Shown here: positions 16,236 to 23,438 of the stretch, one piece after another
How positions within the stretch are numbered: position 1 is the first letter of the stretch
Layout of the letters: each line of letters starts with the position of its first letter
DNA from: a virus
Length of the DNA stretch: 25,347 nt
Direction: 5' to 3' (one strand)
Virus record (IMG/VR): IMGVR_UViG_3300030090_000892
Coordinates: 1-25,347 of that record
Notes under the pieces: model-generated
What the model was told of the DNA's origin: nothing
Databases searched by the model: none
Seen by the model: only the letters and a program-made list of their open reading frames with translations
Translations under genes and position numbers: made by a program

Positions 16236-16238
16236 GGA

Positions 16239-16475
16239 TTACTGGTGGCGATTATCCCACCAGCTTGGTTTCTCAGATGAGGTGTAGTCGTTTCCACATT
16301 GTCTCACCTGATGCTTGCGCTCATGCTCCCTGATTTGAGAGCGTGAACTCAAAACTGTGCCGTCAATCGGTGATGTAAAAGGCTCAACGTCACTAATAAT
16401 AGAATAGCCACCTTCAGCATTGCGCTGCCGTTTCTCGACAAGGTTGCCCTTTCTATAAACATAAGTGGTTCGCAT
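16239..16475 (-). CDS. Small conserved phage protein between portal and scaffold
   Basis: The 78-residue product starts MRTTYVYRKGNLVEKRQRNA and contains SIISDVEPFTSPIDGTVLSS followed by SQIREHERKHQVRQCGNDY. Small proteins with an MRTTYVYR-type start, an ISD...EPF..P.DG..L.S motif and a C-terminal H/C/G-N-D segment are commonly found at exactly this place in podovirus genomes. Function is unknown; the H-x3-H/C residues could bind a metal. Its ATG shares one base with the portal TAA. Confidence 0.75.
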   Translation of the reverse strand: MRTTYVYRKGNLVEKRQRNAEGGYSIISDVEPFTSPIDGTVLSSRSQIREHERKHQVRQCGNDYTSSEKPSWWDNRHQ

Positions 16476-18406
16476 TACATCAGCCCTTGTGTGTTTTTCA
16501 TTAATTCAACTTCGGCATCGGTCATTATTTTCTCTCTGGCAATCTCCGCATCTACTGCCATCTTCTCACGGTCAATCTGAGCTTCCTGATTCATCTTGGC
16601 CCGTTCAATCTGCATATCTTGCTGCATCTCTGCCGACTTCAACTGACCCTTTTGTTGCAACTCAGCCTGATCCAACTGCGCTTTTTGCTGAACCATCATC
16701 ATGGCTGGGTCAGGCTGTTGCCCTTGTTGCTGTTGCATCTGTAGGGACTGCATGGCGTTCTGCTTGGCCTCGTCTATGAGGTCTTCAAACTCACGCCCAA
16801 TCTTAAACCCGCGCACCATAAATTCCATTGCTTGAAACGCTATCGGTGTTAATTCGGGAGCCGCCTGGACTACACCCAACGCCTTCTCCATATAAGCCCC
16901 TAGCGTATTCACAAACTCAATACGGCTTTGCCTCTCCATCTGGGCATCTTCAAACACCGTTGAGTCTGTCTCTACATCAATCCGATATGACCGTAGTTTA
17001 TCGGAGCGCATAATCTGAAGCATCTCAGGCGTAACCTGTAGCCCCGTCATATTCTGCAAAATGTAGGGCTGGAAGTGTTCTGCAATCAACTCAGCCCGTA
17101 TTCTATAAAGATCACGGATAAACCTTTGAACGGCATCTTGTCTCTGCTTCAGCCGCATCGAACCAAACTGACCCTTTAACCTCTGAGCCGTAGCCGTTTC
17201 AGTTGGATTCGTTGAACCTCTAATTACGTCACTTATCCCCGTTACCTCGTAAATAGTCTGGATAAGCTGCGCCCTCTGCTGGTAAAGACCTGACAAGACA
17301 CCAGCCGTCTGCGAAATGTCTTCAGTCTGCATTGCATTTGCCAAGCCGCCCTTTTGAGCCAGATTCGCATAATTATCGGCTGGCACGAAAGTATTGTCAG
17401 ATGCCTCTGCAAGTTTTGCCAATTCAGGAACCGAACCATCATAAATACCCCTGCGCCTTAAACCATCCGTCAGCTTTGCAATCCTTGTCGTAATTCTATC
17501 CAGTTCATCGGCTTGGTCTTCATACAGCCGAAACTCTGGAACAGGAACGCCCGTGCCATTTGTCTTAATGGAAACGATGGGTTTAGGAGTCGGAAAGAAG
17601 CCCTCTAATTCATACGGGTCATCTTCTTCCAAAAGCAGGGCATTATACCCTTTAACCACATAGTATCTCTTGCGGGTTGTCTCGCACCAGATTTCCCAAA
17701 CCTCTGCACGTCTGAATACATCGTCAGCCTCGTACTCACTGCCCTCTGACGGACTCCAGTTTAGCGGAACCCTGTCGGCTTGCTCTGGTGTAAGTTCCTC
17801 AAGGTCATCCCGTGTCATTAAATGCCGTCTGGCTTTCCATCTTACATCCTCTGGACGCTTGGCGGGACTTTCACGGTAATCTTCCCAATGCACATACTCA
17901 AAGAAAACTCTTTGGTCACCGATTTCCTCAACCGTTTCGCCTGTTTGAAAACCAAACGCATCAACGGTAGGAACATCAATCATAATGTCCTCTTTTACTA
18001 CCCAGACCACACCCCGCCCCGGTAGTAAGTAATCTTCTATCGCACCCGCAATAATATCCCTCTCGTCATAAACGTCTGAGGAATACTCTAACGCCCTCTC
18101 AAGCATTTCAGAGACTTGCTTGCCAGCGGGGTCACGATCTAAATACCGCCTTCGGATGTCAGGCTTTGCCATCCTTGCAAACAATGCACCCTTTAAAGTC
18201 TCCGTGTTTGACCACAGAATGTTAAACTTTTTTTCTCGACCAACCGCCACCATGTCCCGTCCCGCACGGTAACGGTCAATAACCTCATCGCCTTCCTTGC
18301 GCCACTCTTTCTCCGCATCATCCGCAGCGTTCAACTCAATGTCCCAATACCGGGCCATCCCTGCCGAACCCTGATAGTCATCCATGCTTTCTATTTGTTC
18401 GCTCAT
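16475..18406 (-). CDS. Portal protein
   Basis: 643 residues, a normal length for podovirus portals, starting MSEQIESMDDYQGSAGMARY. A helical N-terminal half (EWRKEGDEVIDRYRAGRDM, NILWSNTETLKGALFARMAK) is followed by the wing/stem region (YLLPGRGVVWVVKED, EYVHWEDYRESPAKRPED, EDQADELDRITTRIAKLTDG). EVTGISDVIRGSTNPTETAT then QRLKGQFGSMRLKQRQ is a near-invariant portal signature. The C-terminal 80 residues are a Gln/Met-rich coiled coil. The dodecameric channel interacts with the large terminase, encoded just upstream. It starts with ATGA overlapping the upstream stop. Confidence 0.93.
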   Translation of the reverse strand: MSEQIESMDDYQGSAGMARYWDIELNAADDAEKEWRKEGDEVIDRYRAGRDMVAVGREKKFNILWSNTETLKGALFARMAKPDIRRRYLDRDPAGKQVSEMLERALEYSSDVYDERDIIAGAIEDYLLPGRGVVWVVKEDIMIDVPTVDAFGFQTGETVEEIGDQRVFFEYVHWEDYRESPAKRPEDVRWKARRHLMTRDDLEELTPEQADRVPLNWSPSEGSEYEADDVFRRAEVWEIWCETTRKRYYVVKGYNALLLEEDDPYELEGFFPTPKPIVSIKTNGTGVPVPEFRLYEDQADELDRITTRIAKLTDGLRRRGIYDGSVPELAKLAEASDNTFVPADNYANLAQKGGLANAMQTEDISQTAGVLSGLYQQRAQLIQTIYEVTGISDVIRGSTNPTETATAQRLKGQFGSMRLKQRQDAVQRFIRDLYRIRAELIAEHFQPYILQNMTGLQVTPEMLQIMRSDKLRSYRIDVETDSTVFEDAQMERQSRIEFVNTLGAYMEKALGVVQAAPELTPIAFQAMEFMVRGFKIGREFEDLIDEAKQNAMQSLQMQQQQGQQPDPAMMMVQQKAQLDQAELQQKGQLKSAEMQQDMQIERAKMNQEAQIDREKMAVDAEIAREKIMTDAEVELMKNTQGLM

Positions 18407-18693
18407 ATCGACTGCACCGAATTAAAATTGTATTTACCTTCAGCCGTCGCAATAGCTTGAAGAGCCTCGTTTATATTTGTGTACCCTTCCGCATTGGCCC
18501 CCCATTCGGCACGATCCCAAACAGAATTATCCCATGCGCTTTGCATAGCATTCTTCCAAGCCAGGAACCGACCTGAGAACGAACCTTGTGCAATATTGTT
18601 TTGGTCAAACAAGGCATTCCAATCGCCCATATAAGTATACGCCGTCCCCGTAAGGTCACGGACGCTCTGTTGAACCATTGATTGATTGCTCAT
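18403..18693 (-). CDS. Small protein B, paralogue of the neighbouring upstream gene
   Basis: The 96-residue product begins MSNQSMVQQSVRDLTGTAYT and ends TNINEALQAIATAEGKYNF then NSVQSI. It aligns end to end with the 80-residue product encoded directly upstream (shared MSNQS, Q-S-R, GD, LAW-N, TNINEA-QA and N-V-SI), apart from an insertion of about 16 residues containing WDNSVWDRAEW. It is coupled to both neighbours by ATGA overlaps. The function is unknown. Small proteins between terminase and portal are probably packaging or virion accessory factors; the WDxxxWDxAEW motif is also present in the gp10-like tail protein. Confidence 0.82.
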   Translation of the reverse strand: MSNQSMVQQSVRDLTGTAYTYMGDWNALFDQNNIAQGSFSGRFLAWKNAMQSAWDNSVWDRAEWGANAEGYTNINEALQAIATAEGKYNFNSVQSI

Positions 18694-18932
18694 ATTGAGG
18701 TCACCGCGTTCCAGTTATTTCGACTCTTGGAAACTGCGAAGGCTTGCATAGCCTCGTTGATGTTCGTGTGGCTTGCGCTCAACTCACCATTGATCCACGC
18801 CAATAGCTTCTCGTTAAAGGTCACGCCGCCCGTAGAAGAATCGGCAAACTCCTTCATAAAGTCACCATTGAAATCCAGCGTTGTGCTTGTCGCACTCCGT
18901 ATGCTGGCTTGTAAGTCCGATTGATTGCTCAA
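18690..18932 (-). CDS. Small protein A, TTG start, tandem paralogue
   Basis: The 80-residue product starts MSNQSDLQASIRSATSTTLD and ends TNINEAMQAFAVSKSRNNW then NAVTSI. The start codon is TTG, embedded as TTGA in the terminase stop, exactly mirroring the ATGA arrangement of its paralogue; the first 14 bases of the two genes are identical apart from the first base. The rare start plus coupling predicts low, terminase-linked synthesis. No domain is recognised. Confidence 0.8.
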   Translation of the reverse strand: MSNQSDLQASIRSATSTTLDFNGDFMKEFADSSTGGVTFNEKLLAWINGELSASHTNINEAMQAFAVSKSRNNWNAVTSI

Positions 18933-20236
18933 AACTCTGTCCTCTTCTCGTCAATGGTTTCAAACAACTCATTGATGGTTAGGGGTTCTGGTTTAATAAA
19001 CTTCGGAACCCTCTTAATAGGCTCTGGCCTGTCTTCCCGATACGCCATACACATATACCGAAACGCATCTGAACTATGTGAAGTCCAATCATGCAGGGGC
19101 CGACTCTTTAAGGTCAAAAGCCGCTCGTCGTAATCTTCCCGATACTGCATTAAGCACTCTAGGAGATACTCACACTTGTCCGAATCAAAGTGCATAATCG
19201 GCAGTAATTCTCTAACCGCGTTGATTCCATCGTCTACTTTATGGGCTGGCACGATCTTCACGTTGCGCTTTTCTCGTCTAAGAACCTCAACCCTAGTAAG
19301 CCCCGTGCCTAATTCTCTCACCCTCGCATCGTGGGGCAACCAATCTATATCCACGGGATAGTCGAGCGATTTGAGCCACTTTACATAATGTGGCAGAGGC
19401 TGGCTGTGGTTCTCATAGTGATTGATTATTCTAATCTCGTTGCCTACTTGCTGCCATAAGACAATGGCAAGGCTGTCTCCAATTCCTAAATCCCAAGCAC
19501 TACTGACAGGCAAGTCAGGGTCATATTCAACCTTTGCAATACGTCCCGCTTTCCGCGCATCGGATATAAGTGCGGCGTAATACGCACCGCCCGTTACAGA
19601 CGCATACTCGCCGTCCCAAATGTGAGCCGCCTTCTCTGGGTCTTGTGAACGGTCCCGGTCCATATCGGCCTTTAGAGCCGCAGGAAACCACTTATTGTCC
19701 CGCCAGTTAGACTCAACAATAATCGAATCCTTTGGCGTGTATCGCCTTAACAGCTTGTCAATCGGGTCTAGCCTGGACACTGGATTCCAGCTAAACCACA
19801 ACTCCGAACCCTCTGCCCGTATGGTAGGGGTTAATAAATCTAAACTGCGCTGGCTAATTGTCTGGGCTTCTTCAAGCCACGCAACTTGAACGCCTTCTAG
19901 TGATTTTATCGAAGCCGCTGTTGAATTGTGTAGGCCACGGAACAAACACGTTGAACCTTGCGGCCCCCGTATTTCTTGCTCAGTTATATCAAACAAACTT
20001 TCCAGCCCATGACGAATAATAACGTCTTCAATAAGCTGCTTTACAGAGTCTTTAATAGAGTTCTGCACTTCTCTGAGACAAACGACCCGCTTGCCTTCAA
20101 GCAACGCTATAACCGTCATTAGGCCAAAGAACCAAGACTTGCCTGACCCACGGCCACCCCATGCGCCTTTGTATCTGGCTGGCTTTATCAGAGGCGCGAA
20201 TACCTCTGGGAAATCAATTTCCAGATTTAGTTGCAT
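18929..20236 (-). CDS. terL: Terminase large subunit
   Basis: A 435-residue packaging motor. The N-terminal ATPase has Walker A GGRGSGKS (27-34), Walker B VAWLEEAQ (118-125, catalytic E) and coupling motif FSWNP (148-152). The C-terminal RNase H-like nuclease has acidic residues in SSAWDLGIGDS (D249), LPHDAR (D303) and HSSDAFRYM (D390). This resembles the Terminase_3/PBSX-like group, suggesting headful-type or related packaging, but the packaging mode cannot be fixed from sequence alone. The first 23 nt overlap the small-terminase gene; SD is weak, so translational coupling is likely. Confidence 0.95.
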   Translation of the reverse strand: MQLNLEIDFPEVFAPLIKPARYKGAWGGRGSGKSWFFGLMTVIALLEGKRVVCLREVQNSIKDSVKQLIEDVIIRHGLESLFDITEQEIRGPQGSTCLFRGLHNSTAASIKSLEGVQVAWLEEAQTISQRSLDLLTPTIRAEGSELWFSWNPVSRLDPIDKLLRRYTPKDSIIVESNWRDNKWFPAALKADMDRDRSQDPEKAAHIWDGEYASVTGGAYYAALISDARKAGRIAKVEYDPDLPVSSAWDLGIGDSLAIVLWQQVGNEIRIINHYENHSQPLPHYVKWLKSLDYPVDIDWLPHDARVRELGTGLTRVEVLRREKRNVKIVPAHKVDDGINAVRELLPIMHFDSDKCEYLLECLMQYREDYDERLLTLKSRPLHDWTSHSSDAFRYMCMAYREDRPEPIKRVPKFIKPEPLTINELFETIDEKRTEF

Positions 20237-20567
20237 TTAACTGGATGCTAACCGCAACGCCGCCAGCGTGTTCTTGAACGCTTGTCTCTTTCCAGCCCAT
20301 TCGTGTCTTGGCCCAGAATATTGCCGCTGACGTGTCTCCGTTGACGGCCTTGTTGAATAACGTGCCGCCTATCTTTGCATTGGCTTTTGTCGCCGCTGTG
20401 TCTAGTTCCTTGCGGAAATGCTTTCTCAGAGTTTTGTCATCAATCCCATCACGGATGACCATCGCTATATTAGACTGCGGTATGCCCACCGCCGACATTT
20501 GTTCAACCAGCTTCCGCTCTTCTTCCGTTGGCTTAAACGTGGGCTTTGTAACCTTTTTAGGCGGCAT
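20214..20567 (-). CDS. terS: Terminase small subunit (putative)
   Basis: 117 residues. A helix-turn-helix-like N-terminal half (TEEERKLVEQMSAVGIPQSN, then IAMVIRDGIDDKTLRKHFRK) is followed by GGTLFNKAVNGDTSAAIFWA and KTRMGWKE, a signature shared by many small terminase or packaging DNA-binding proteins. It sits immediately upstream of terL with a 23-nt overlap, and its start overlaps the end of the ParB-methyltransferase gene by 11 nt. It would recognise the packaging site and load the large subunit. Confidence 0.85.
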   Translation of the reverse strand: MPPKKVTKPTFKPTEEERKLVEQMSAVGIPQSNIAMVIRDGIDDKTLRKHFRKELDTAATKANAKIGGTLFNKAVNGDTSAAIFWAKTRMGWKETSVQEHAGGVAVSIQLNATKSGN

Positions 20568-21795
20568 CGGCCTTTATAGTCGGGAAAATCTCCCCGCTAT
20601 CCTCCAGCTTTGCCTTTTTGCCCGTGAAGTCTTGCCACCGCTTTATAGCCACATCGACGTATGCAGGGCTTAATTCCATTGCGTAAATACAACGCCCGGT
20701 CATCTCTCCCGCTATGATTGTCGTTCCGCTACCAGAGAACGGTTCATATACGGCCTGACCGGGGTCTGAGCTATTCAATATGTAATGCTCAAATAGCTCG
20801 ACAGGCTTCTGACTCATGTGTTCCTTATTCGCCGCGTGTTTGCACTTAAAAGTTTGCGTTGAACTTGCAAGGCGAATTGTCTTTGCCTTTCCTTTAAAAC
20901 AATACAAGGCAAATTCGACATCTTTAAAATACCACCGATTTGGGATGCCGTTTGGCTTCTGCCATATTAGTGTGTTGTGATATTTAAAACCGCTTTCATG
21001 TAACGCTGTTGAAATCTCTGATAGCTTCCTATCATTCGACATTACATAGGCATCACTGTTCTTCGCAAGATGGACAAACGCCAACCCCATCCAATCCTTT
21101 AAGTCGGGAATCTCAAACATCTTCCCATGATTTACAGGGTAACTCTTTGCCATCCACCCCCCGTTTATCATTCCAGGGTTCGTGTAATGCGTTTTCGATG
21201 TTGGCGTTACTTCATAAGGCGGGTCGGTCACCATTAAGTGAGGCTCGACATTCGCTAACAGCTTTGTGACGCTTGTCTCGACCGTGCTATCGCCGCACAT
21301 CAATCTGTGCTTTCCCAACAACCAAACGTCACCCTCTTTTGTAACAGGCTCGTCAGGTAGGTCAGGCACCTCGTCGGGGTCAGTTAAGCCTTCATTCTTG
21401 TCTGCAAGTATTGCCGCCAGTTCGTTGTCATCAAAACCAATCAGCGAAAGGTCAAACCCTTCCTTGTCTAAATCCCCCATCTCTAGGGAGAGCATCTCCA
21501 TATCCCAACCCGCATTTAACGCCAGCTTATTGTCTGCAATGACGTATGCCTTGCGTTGATTTGGAGTCAGGTGCGCCAATTCAATGGTTGGCACTTTATC
21601 TAAGCCTAATTTCCTTGCCGCTAGGACACGCCCATGCCCCGCTATGATGCCACCCGTTTCGTCAACAAGCACAGGGTTATTGAACCCGAACTCCTTTATC
21701 GACGCGGCAATCTGAGCCACTTGAGCGTCATCGTGTGTCCTTGAGTTAGAGGCATAAGGGATTAAACCCGTAACCTCTTTTTCGATTACTTCCAT
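20557..21795 (-). CDS. ParB-like domain fused to DNA methyltransferase
   Basis: 412 residues. Residues about 1-130 form a ParB/sulfiredoxin-type domain (LIPYASNSRTH, IIAGHGRVLAARKLG with GHGR at 53-56, YVIADNKLAL). Residues about 155-390 form an N4/N6-type methyltransferase: GDS at 168-170, catalytic DPPY at 191-194, SQKPVEL at 328-334, the SAM-binding EPFSGSGTT at 351-359 and AMELSPAYVDVAI at 372-384. DPPY before FxGxG marks the beta-type order. Such fusions are frequent in phages, next to terminase genes, and modify phage DNA, plausibly against restriction. The SD is GGAG 6 nt before ATG. It starts 27 nt after the preceding gene. Confidence 0.93.
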   Translation of the reverse strand: MEVIEKEVTGLIPYASNSRTHDDAQVAQIAASIKEFGFNNPVLVDETGGIIAGHGRVLAARKLGLDKVPTIELAHLTPNQRKAYVIADNKLALNAGWDMEMLSLEMGDLDKEGFDLSLIGFDDNELAAILADKNEGLTDPDEVPDLPDEPVTKEGDVWLLGKHRLMCGDSTVETSVTKLLANVEPHLMVTDPPYEVTPTSKTHYTNPGMINGGWMAKSYPVNHGKMFEIPDLKDWMGLAFVHLAKNSDAYVMSNDRKLSEISTALHESGFKYHNTLIWQKPNGIPNRWYFKDVEFALYCFKGKAKTIRLASSTQTFKCKHAANKEHMSQKPVELFEHYILNSSDPGQAVYEPFSGSGTTIIAGEMTGRCIYAMELSPAYVDVAIKRWQDFTGKKAKLEDSGEIFPTIKADAA

Positions 21796-21822
21796 ATTTA
21801 TCTCCGCTGGCCCTAAAGGGTG

Positions 21823-22764
21823 CTAAAGGTAAATTAAGCCTTCTCCCGCTCTGGTGTATCCCGGTTGAGGCATTGTTAAGGCTCTTGCCATTTCTTGCTG
21901 TTGAATGATTGCGTCTGCAATTTCCTCTGGCCTTGCAACTGGCTGACCAACAGGAAAATATTCCATTCCACCATCGCCTCCGTGAATATCTGGCGGGGGA
22001 AGCCCACTGCTTGCTATTTCTTCGGGTGGGTCAAGTGGATTTTGTATAGTATTTATTGGAACGTCTAATTCGTGTAGCGGATCATTATATGTTCCCCATC
22101 CCATTGTGCCGTCAGCGGATAAATTATGAATTGTCCCACGGCTAATGCTTGGCACGTTATCCATTAAACCCGCTACAGAATCCATTGCATTCCAGCCATG
22201 CTGCCCGACTACATTACCACTTGAGTCTATCGTATAGGTAGGCGTTACAAAACTTCCCACCATTGATGCTACTGGGCCACCAAACCAGCCACTAACAGCC
22301 CCCGCAGGGTTTACCTCAACCGTATTCGCTGGCTGTGGCGTATCAATCCCTGCCATTGCTCTTGAAATATCTGGCCCAAACACATCTCGACCCGTAGCTT
22401 CCCAATCCGCTCCAAATATATTTCCAACAACCTCAAGCGGAGCGGTTAGAATTGCTCCTAATAAGCTAGGCTCATTTTGCTGTTGAGGTGGCGGTGGCGC
22501 ACTAGGGTAATTGGCAAACTCATCATCATATATATTGTAAGAGATTCCATAATCACCATCTGGGGTGGGGTCAGGAGACAGCCCGTGGTCTACATCATCT
22601 CCTAGCATAAACTCAGGCATACCCGTCACGGGATTTATTGAACCACCATCAGTCACCGCATCCAGTAACATCGCCTCTTGAGGATTGATATGAGCTAGGA
22701 TGGTATCGCCACCCCTTCCCATACCTTGAAGAAGCGCAGCCATCTCACGGATTTGACCTTGCAT
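21823..22764 (-). CDS. Phage structural/ejection-type protein with GDTILAHINP motif
   Basis: 313 residues from the chosen ATG (MQGQIREMAALLQGM). A start 15 codons upstream would translate the terminator hairpin and is rejected. Residues about 18-52 (GGDTILAHINPQEAMLLDAV, then TDGGSINPVTGMPEFM) match a motif common near the N-terminus of phage tail or ejection proteins (GDTxLAHxxPxEAxLL...NPxTGLPEF). The rest is Pro/Gly/Asn-rich and low in predicted helix. Its place upstream of the terminase genes, rather than with the other virion proteins, is unusual. The SD is weak. The stop is TAG. Confidence 0.65.
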   Translation of the reverse strand: MQGQIREMAALLQGMGRGGDTILAHINPQEAMLLDAVTDGGSINPVTGMPEFMLGDDVDHGLSPDPTPDGDYGISYNIYDDEFANYPSAPPPPQQQNEPSLLGAILTAPLEVVGNIFGADWEATGRDVFGPDISRAMAGIDTPQPANTVEVNPAGAVSGWFGGPVASMVGSFVTPTYTIDSSGNVVGQHGWNAMDSVAGLMDNVPSISRGTIHNLSADGTMGWGTYNDPLHELDVPINTIQNPLDPPEEIASSGLPPPDIHGGDGGMEYFPVGQPVARPEEIADAIIQQQEMARALTMPQPGYTRAGEGLIYL

Positions 22765-22775
22765 GATTTTCCCAT

Positions 22776-22801
22776 AAAAAAAGCCCCACGGGTTGCGGGG
22801 C
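22776..22801 (-). terminator. Intrinsic terminator T1 between replication and packaging modules
   Basis: The minus strand forms GCCCCGC-AACCC-GTGGGGC (7 bp including one G.U) followed by seven T. The wobble pair becomes an A.C mismatch on the plus strand, so it acts on minus-strand transcripts. The T-run ends 12 nt before the ATG at 22764. Confidence 0.93.
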
Positions 22802-22825
22802 GGGTTCAATATATTGTGATGTAAT

Positions 22826-22999
22826 TTATCTCAGCTTATCTTTTTGTACTACATTTGGTTGCAACTCTTCAACCTTTTTTTCACCATCACAACAATCTAA
22901 GAGGGTATTCCTACAGACCGGGCAACTGTAGTGACCCCGTATCGGTTCTAAATACGAGGTATAAACCCCGCACCATTCACACTCTTTTTCATATCGCAT
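22826..22999 (-). CDS. Small zinc-ribbon protein (57 aa)
   Basis: An ATG at 22999 opens a 57-codon gene: MRYEKECEWCGVYTSYLEPI, then RGHYSCPVCRNTLLDCCDGE and a polar tail. CEWCG and CPVCR form two CxxC knuckles 15 residues apart, the geometry of a one-zinc ribbon, with an extra CC pair at 36-37. The gene overlaps the upstream stop by 11 nt, like its neighbours, and terminator T1 follows 25 nt later, so it is the last gene of the operon. It is probably a DNA-, RNA- or protein-binding accessory factor. Confidence 0.85.
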   Translation of the reverse strand: MRYEKECEWCGVYTSYLEPIRGHYSCPVCRNTLLDCCDGEKKVEELQPNVVQKDKLR

Positions 23000-23438
23000 A
23001 ATGATCCGCTAGGTTATCTAGAACGATCCTTAACGCCCCCAATATTTCACGGACATCAACCTTTTGCTTTCCTAACCCTTTACTTACGGGTCTTTCCAAC
23101 CCGACATAATCCCACAAATAATCGCTGCCAATCGAACCCACGGCCTTCAATGCTTCATTAACTCGATTCCTAGCTTCCAGGGTTTTGACCGCAATGTGAT
23201 CCGAAGCCATTACTCTCGCCACCTTTTCTAAATCCACAATGGCGTAATTGTCTCCAAAGTTTGCAGTTTCAAAATCAAAATTAAACATTCTTGCAGCGGT
23301 GGCGTGACGCTGTTCTAACTTTCCCTCACGATGCCAGCGTTCAAAAACACTCAACCGCCGCTGCCTATAGACTCCCGCCTTCGGGGTTTCTTCAATTACT
23401 ACTGGCTCACCGGGGTCAATTTTAAGAGCGTTTTTCAT
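22989..23438 (-). CDS. DUF6456-like protein
   Basis: A 149-residue protein. The N-terminal part (AGVYRQRRLSVFERWHREGK) is basic. The central part includes HATAARMFNFDFETANFGDN and a helix (VKTLEARNRVNEALKAVG). The C-terminal 45 residues (DYLWDYVGLERPVSKGLGKQ, then DVREILGALRIVLDNLADHY) follow the pattern of DUF6456: a 'Vcc...lke.E' segment, then K...LR.ALD.LA.HY. That family is found mainly in Alphaproteobacteria and their phages. Coupled to its neighbours by ATGA and by an 11-nt overlap. The role is unknown, probably DNA-related. Confidence 0.65.
   Translation of the reverse strand: MKNALKIDPGEPVVIEETPKAGVYRQRRLSVFERWHREGKLEQRHATAARMFNFDFETANFGDNYAIVDLEKVARVMASDHIAVKTLEARNRVNEALKAVGSIGSDYLWDYVGLERPVSKGLGKQKVDVREILGALRIVLDNLADHYAI

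Noticed and set aside
22765-22809. Upstream start for the GDTILAHINP protein adding 15 residues (MNPPRNPWGFFYGKI).
   Set aside because: Those codons are the terminator hairpin and its T-run; the internal ATG is the sensible start.
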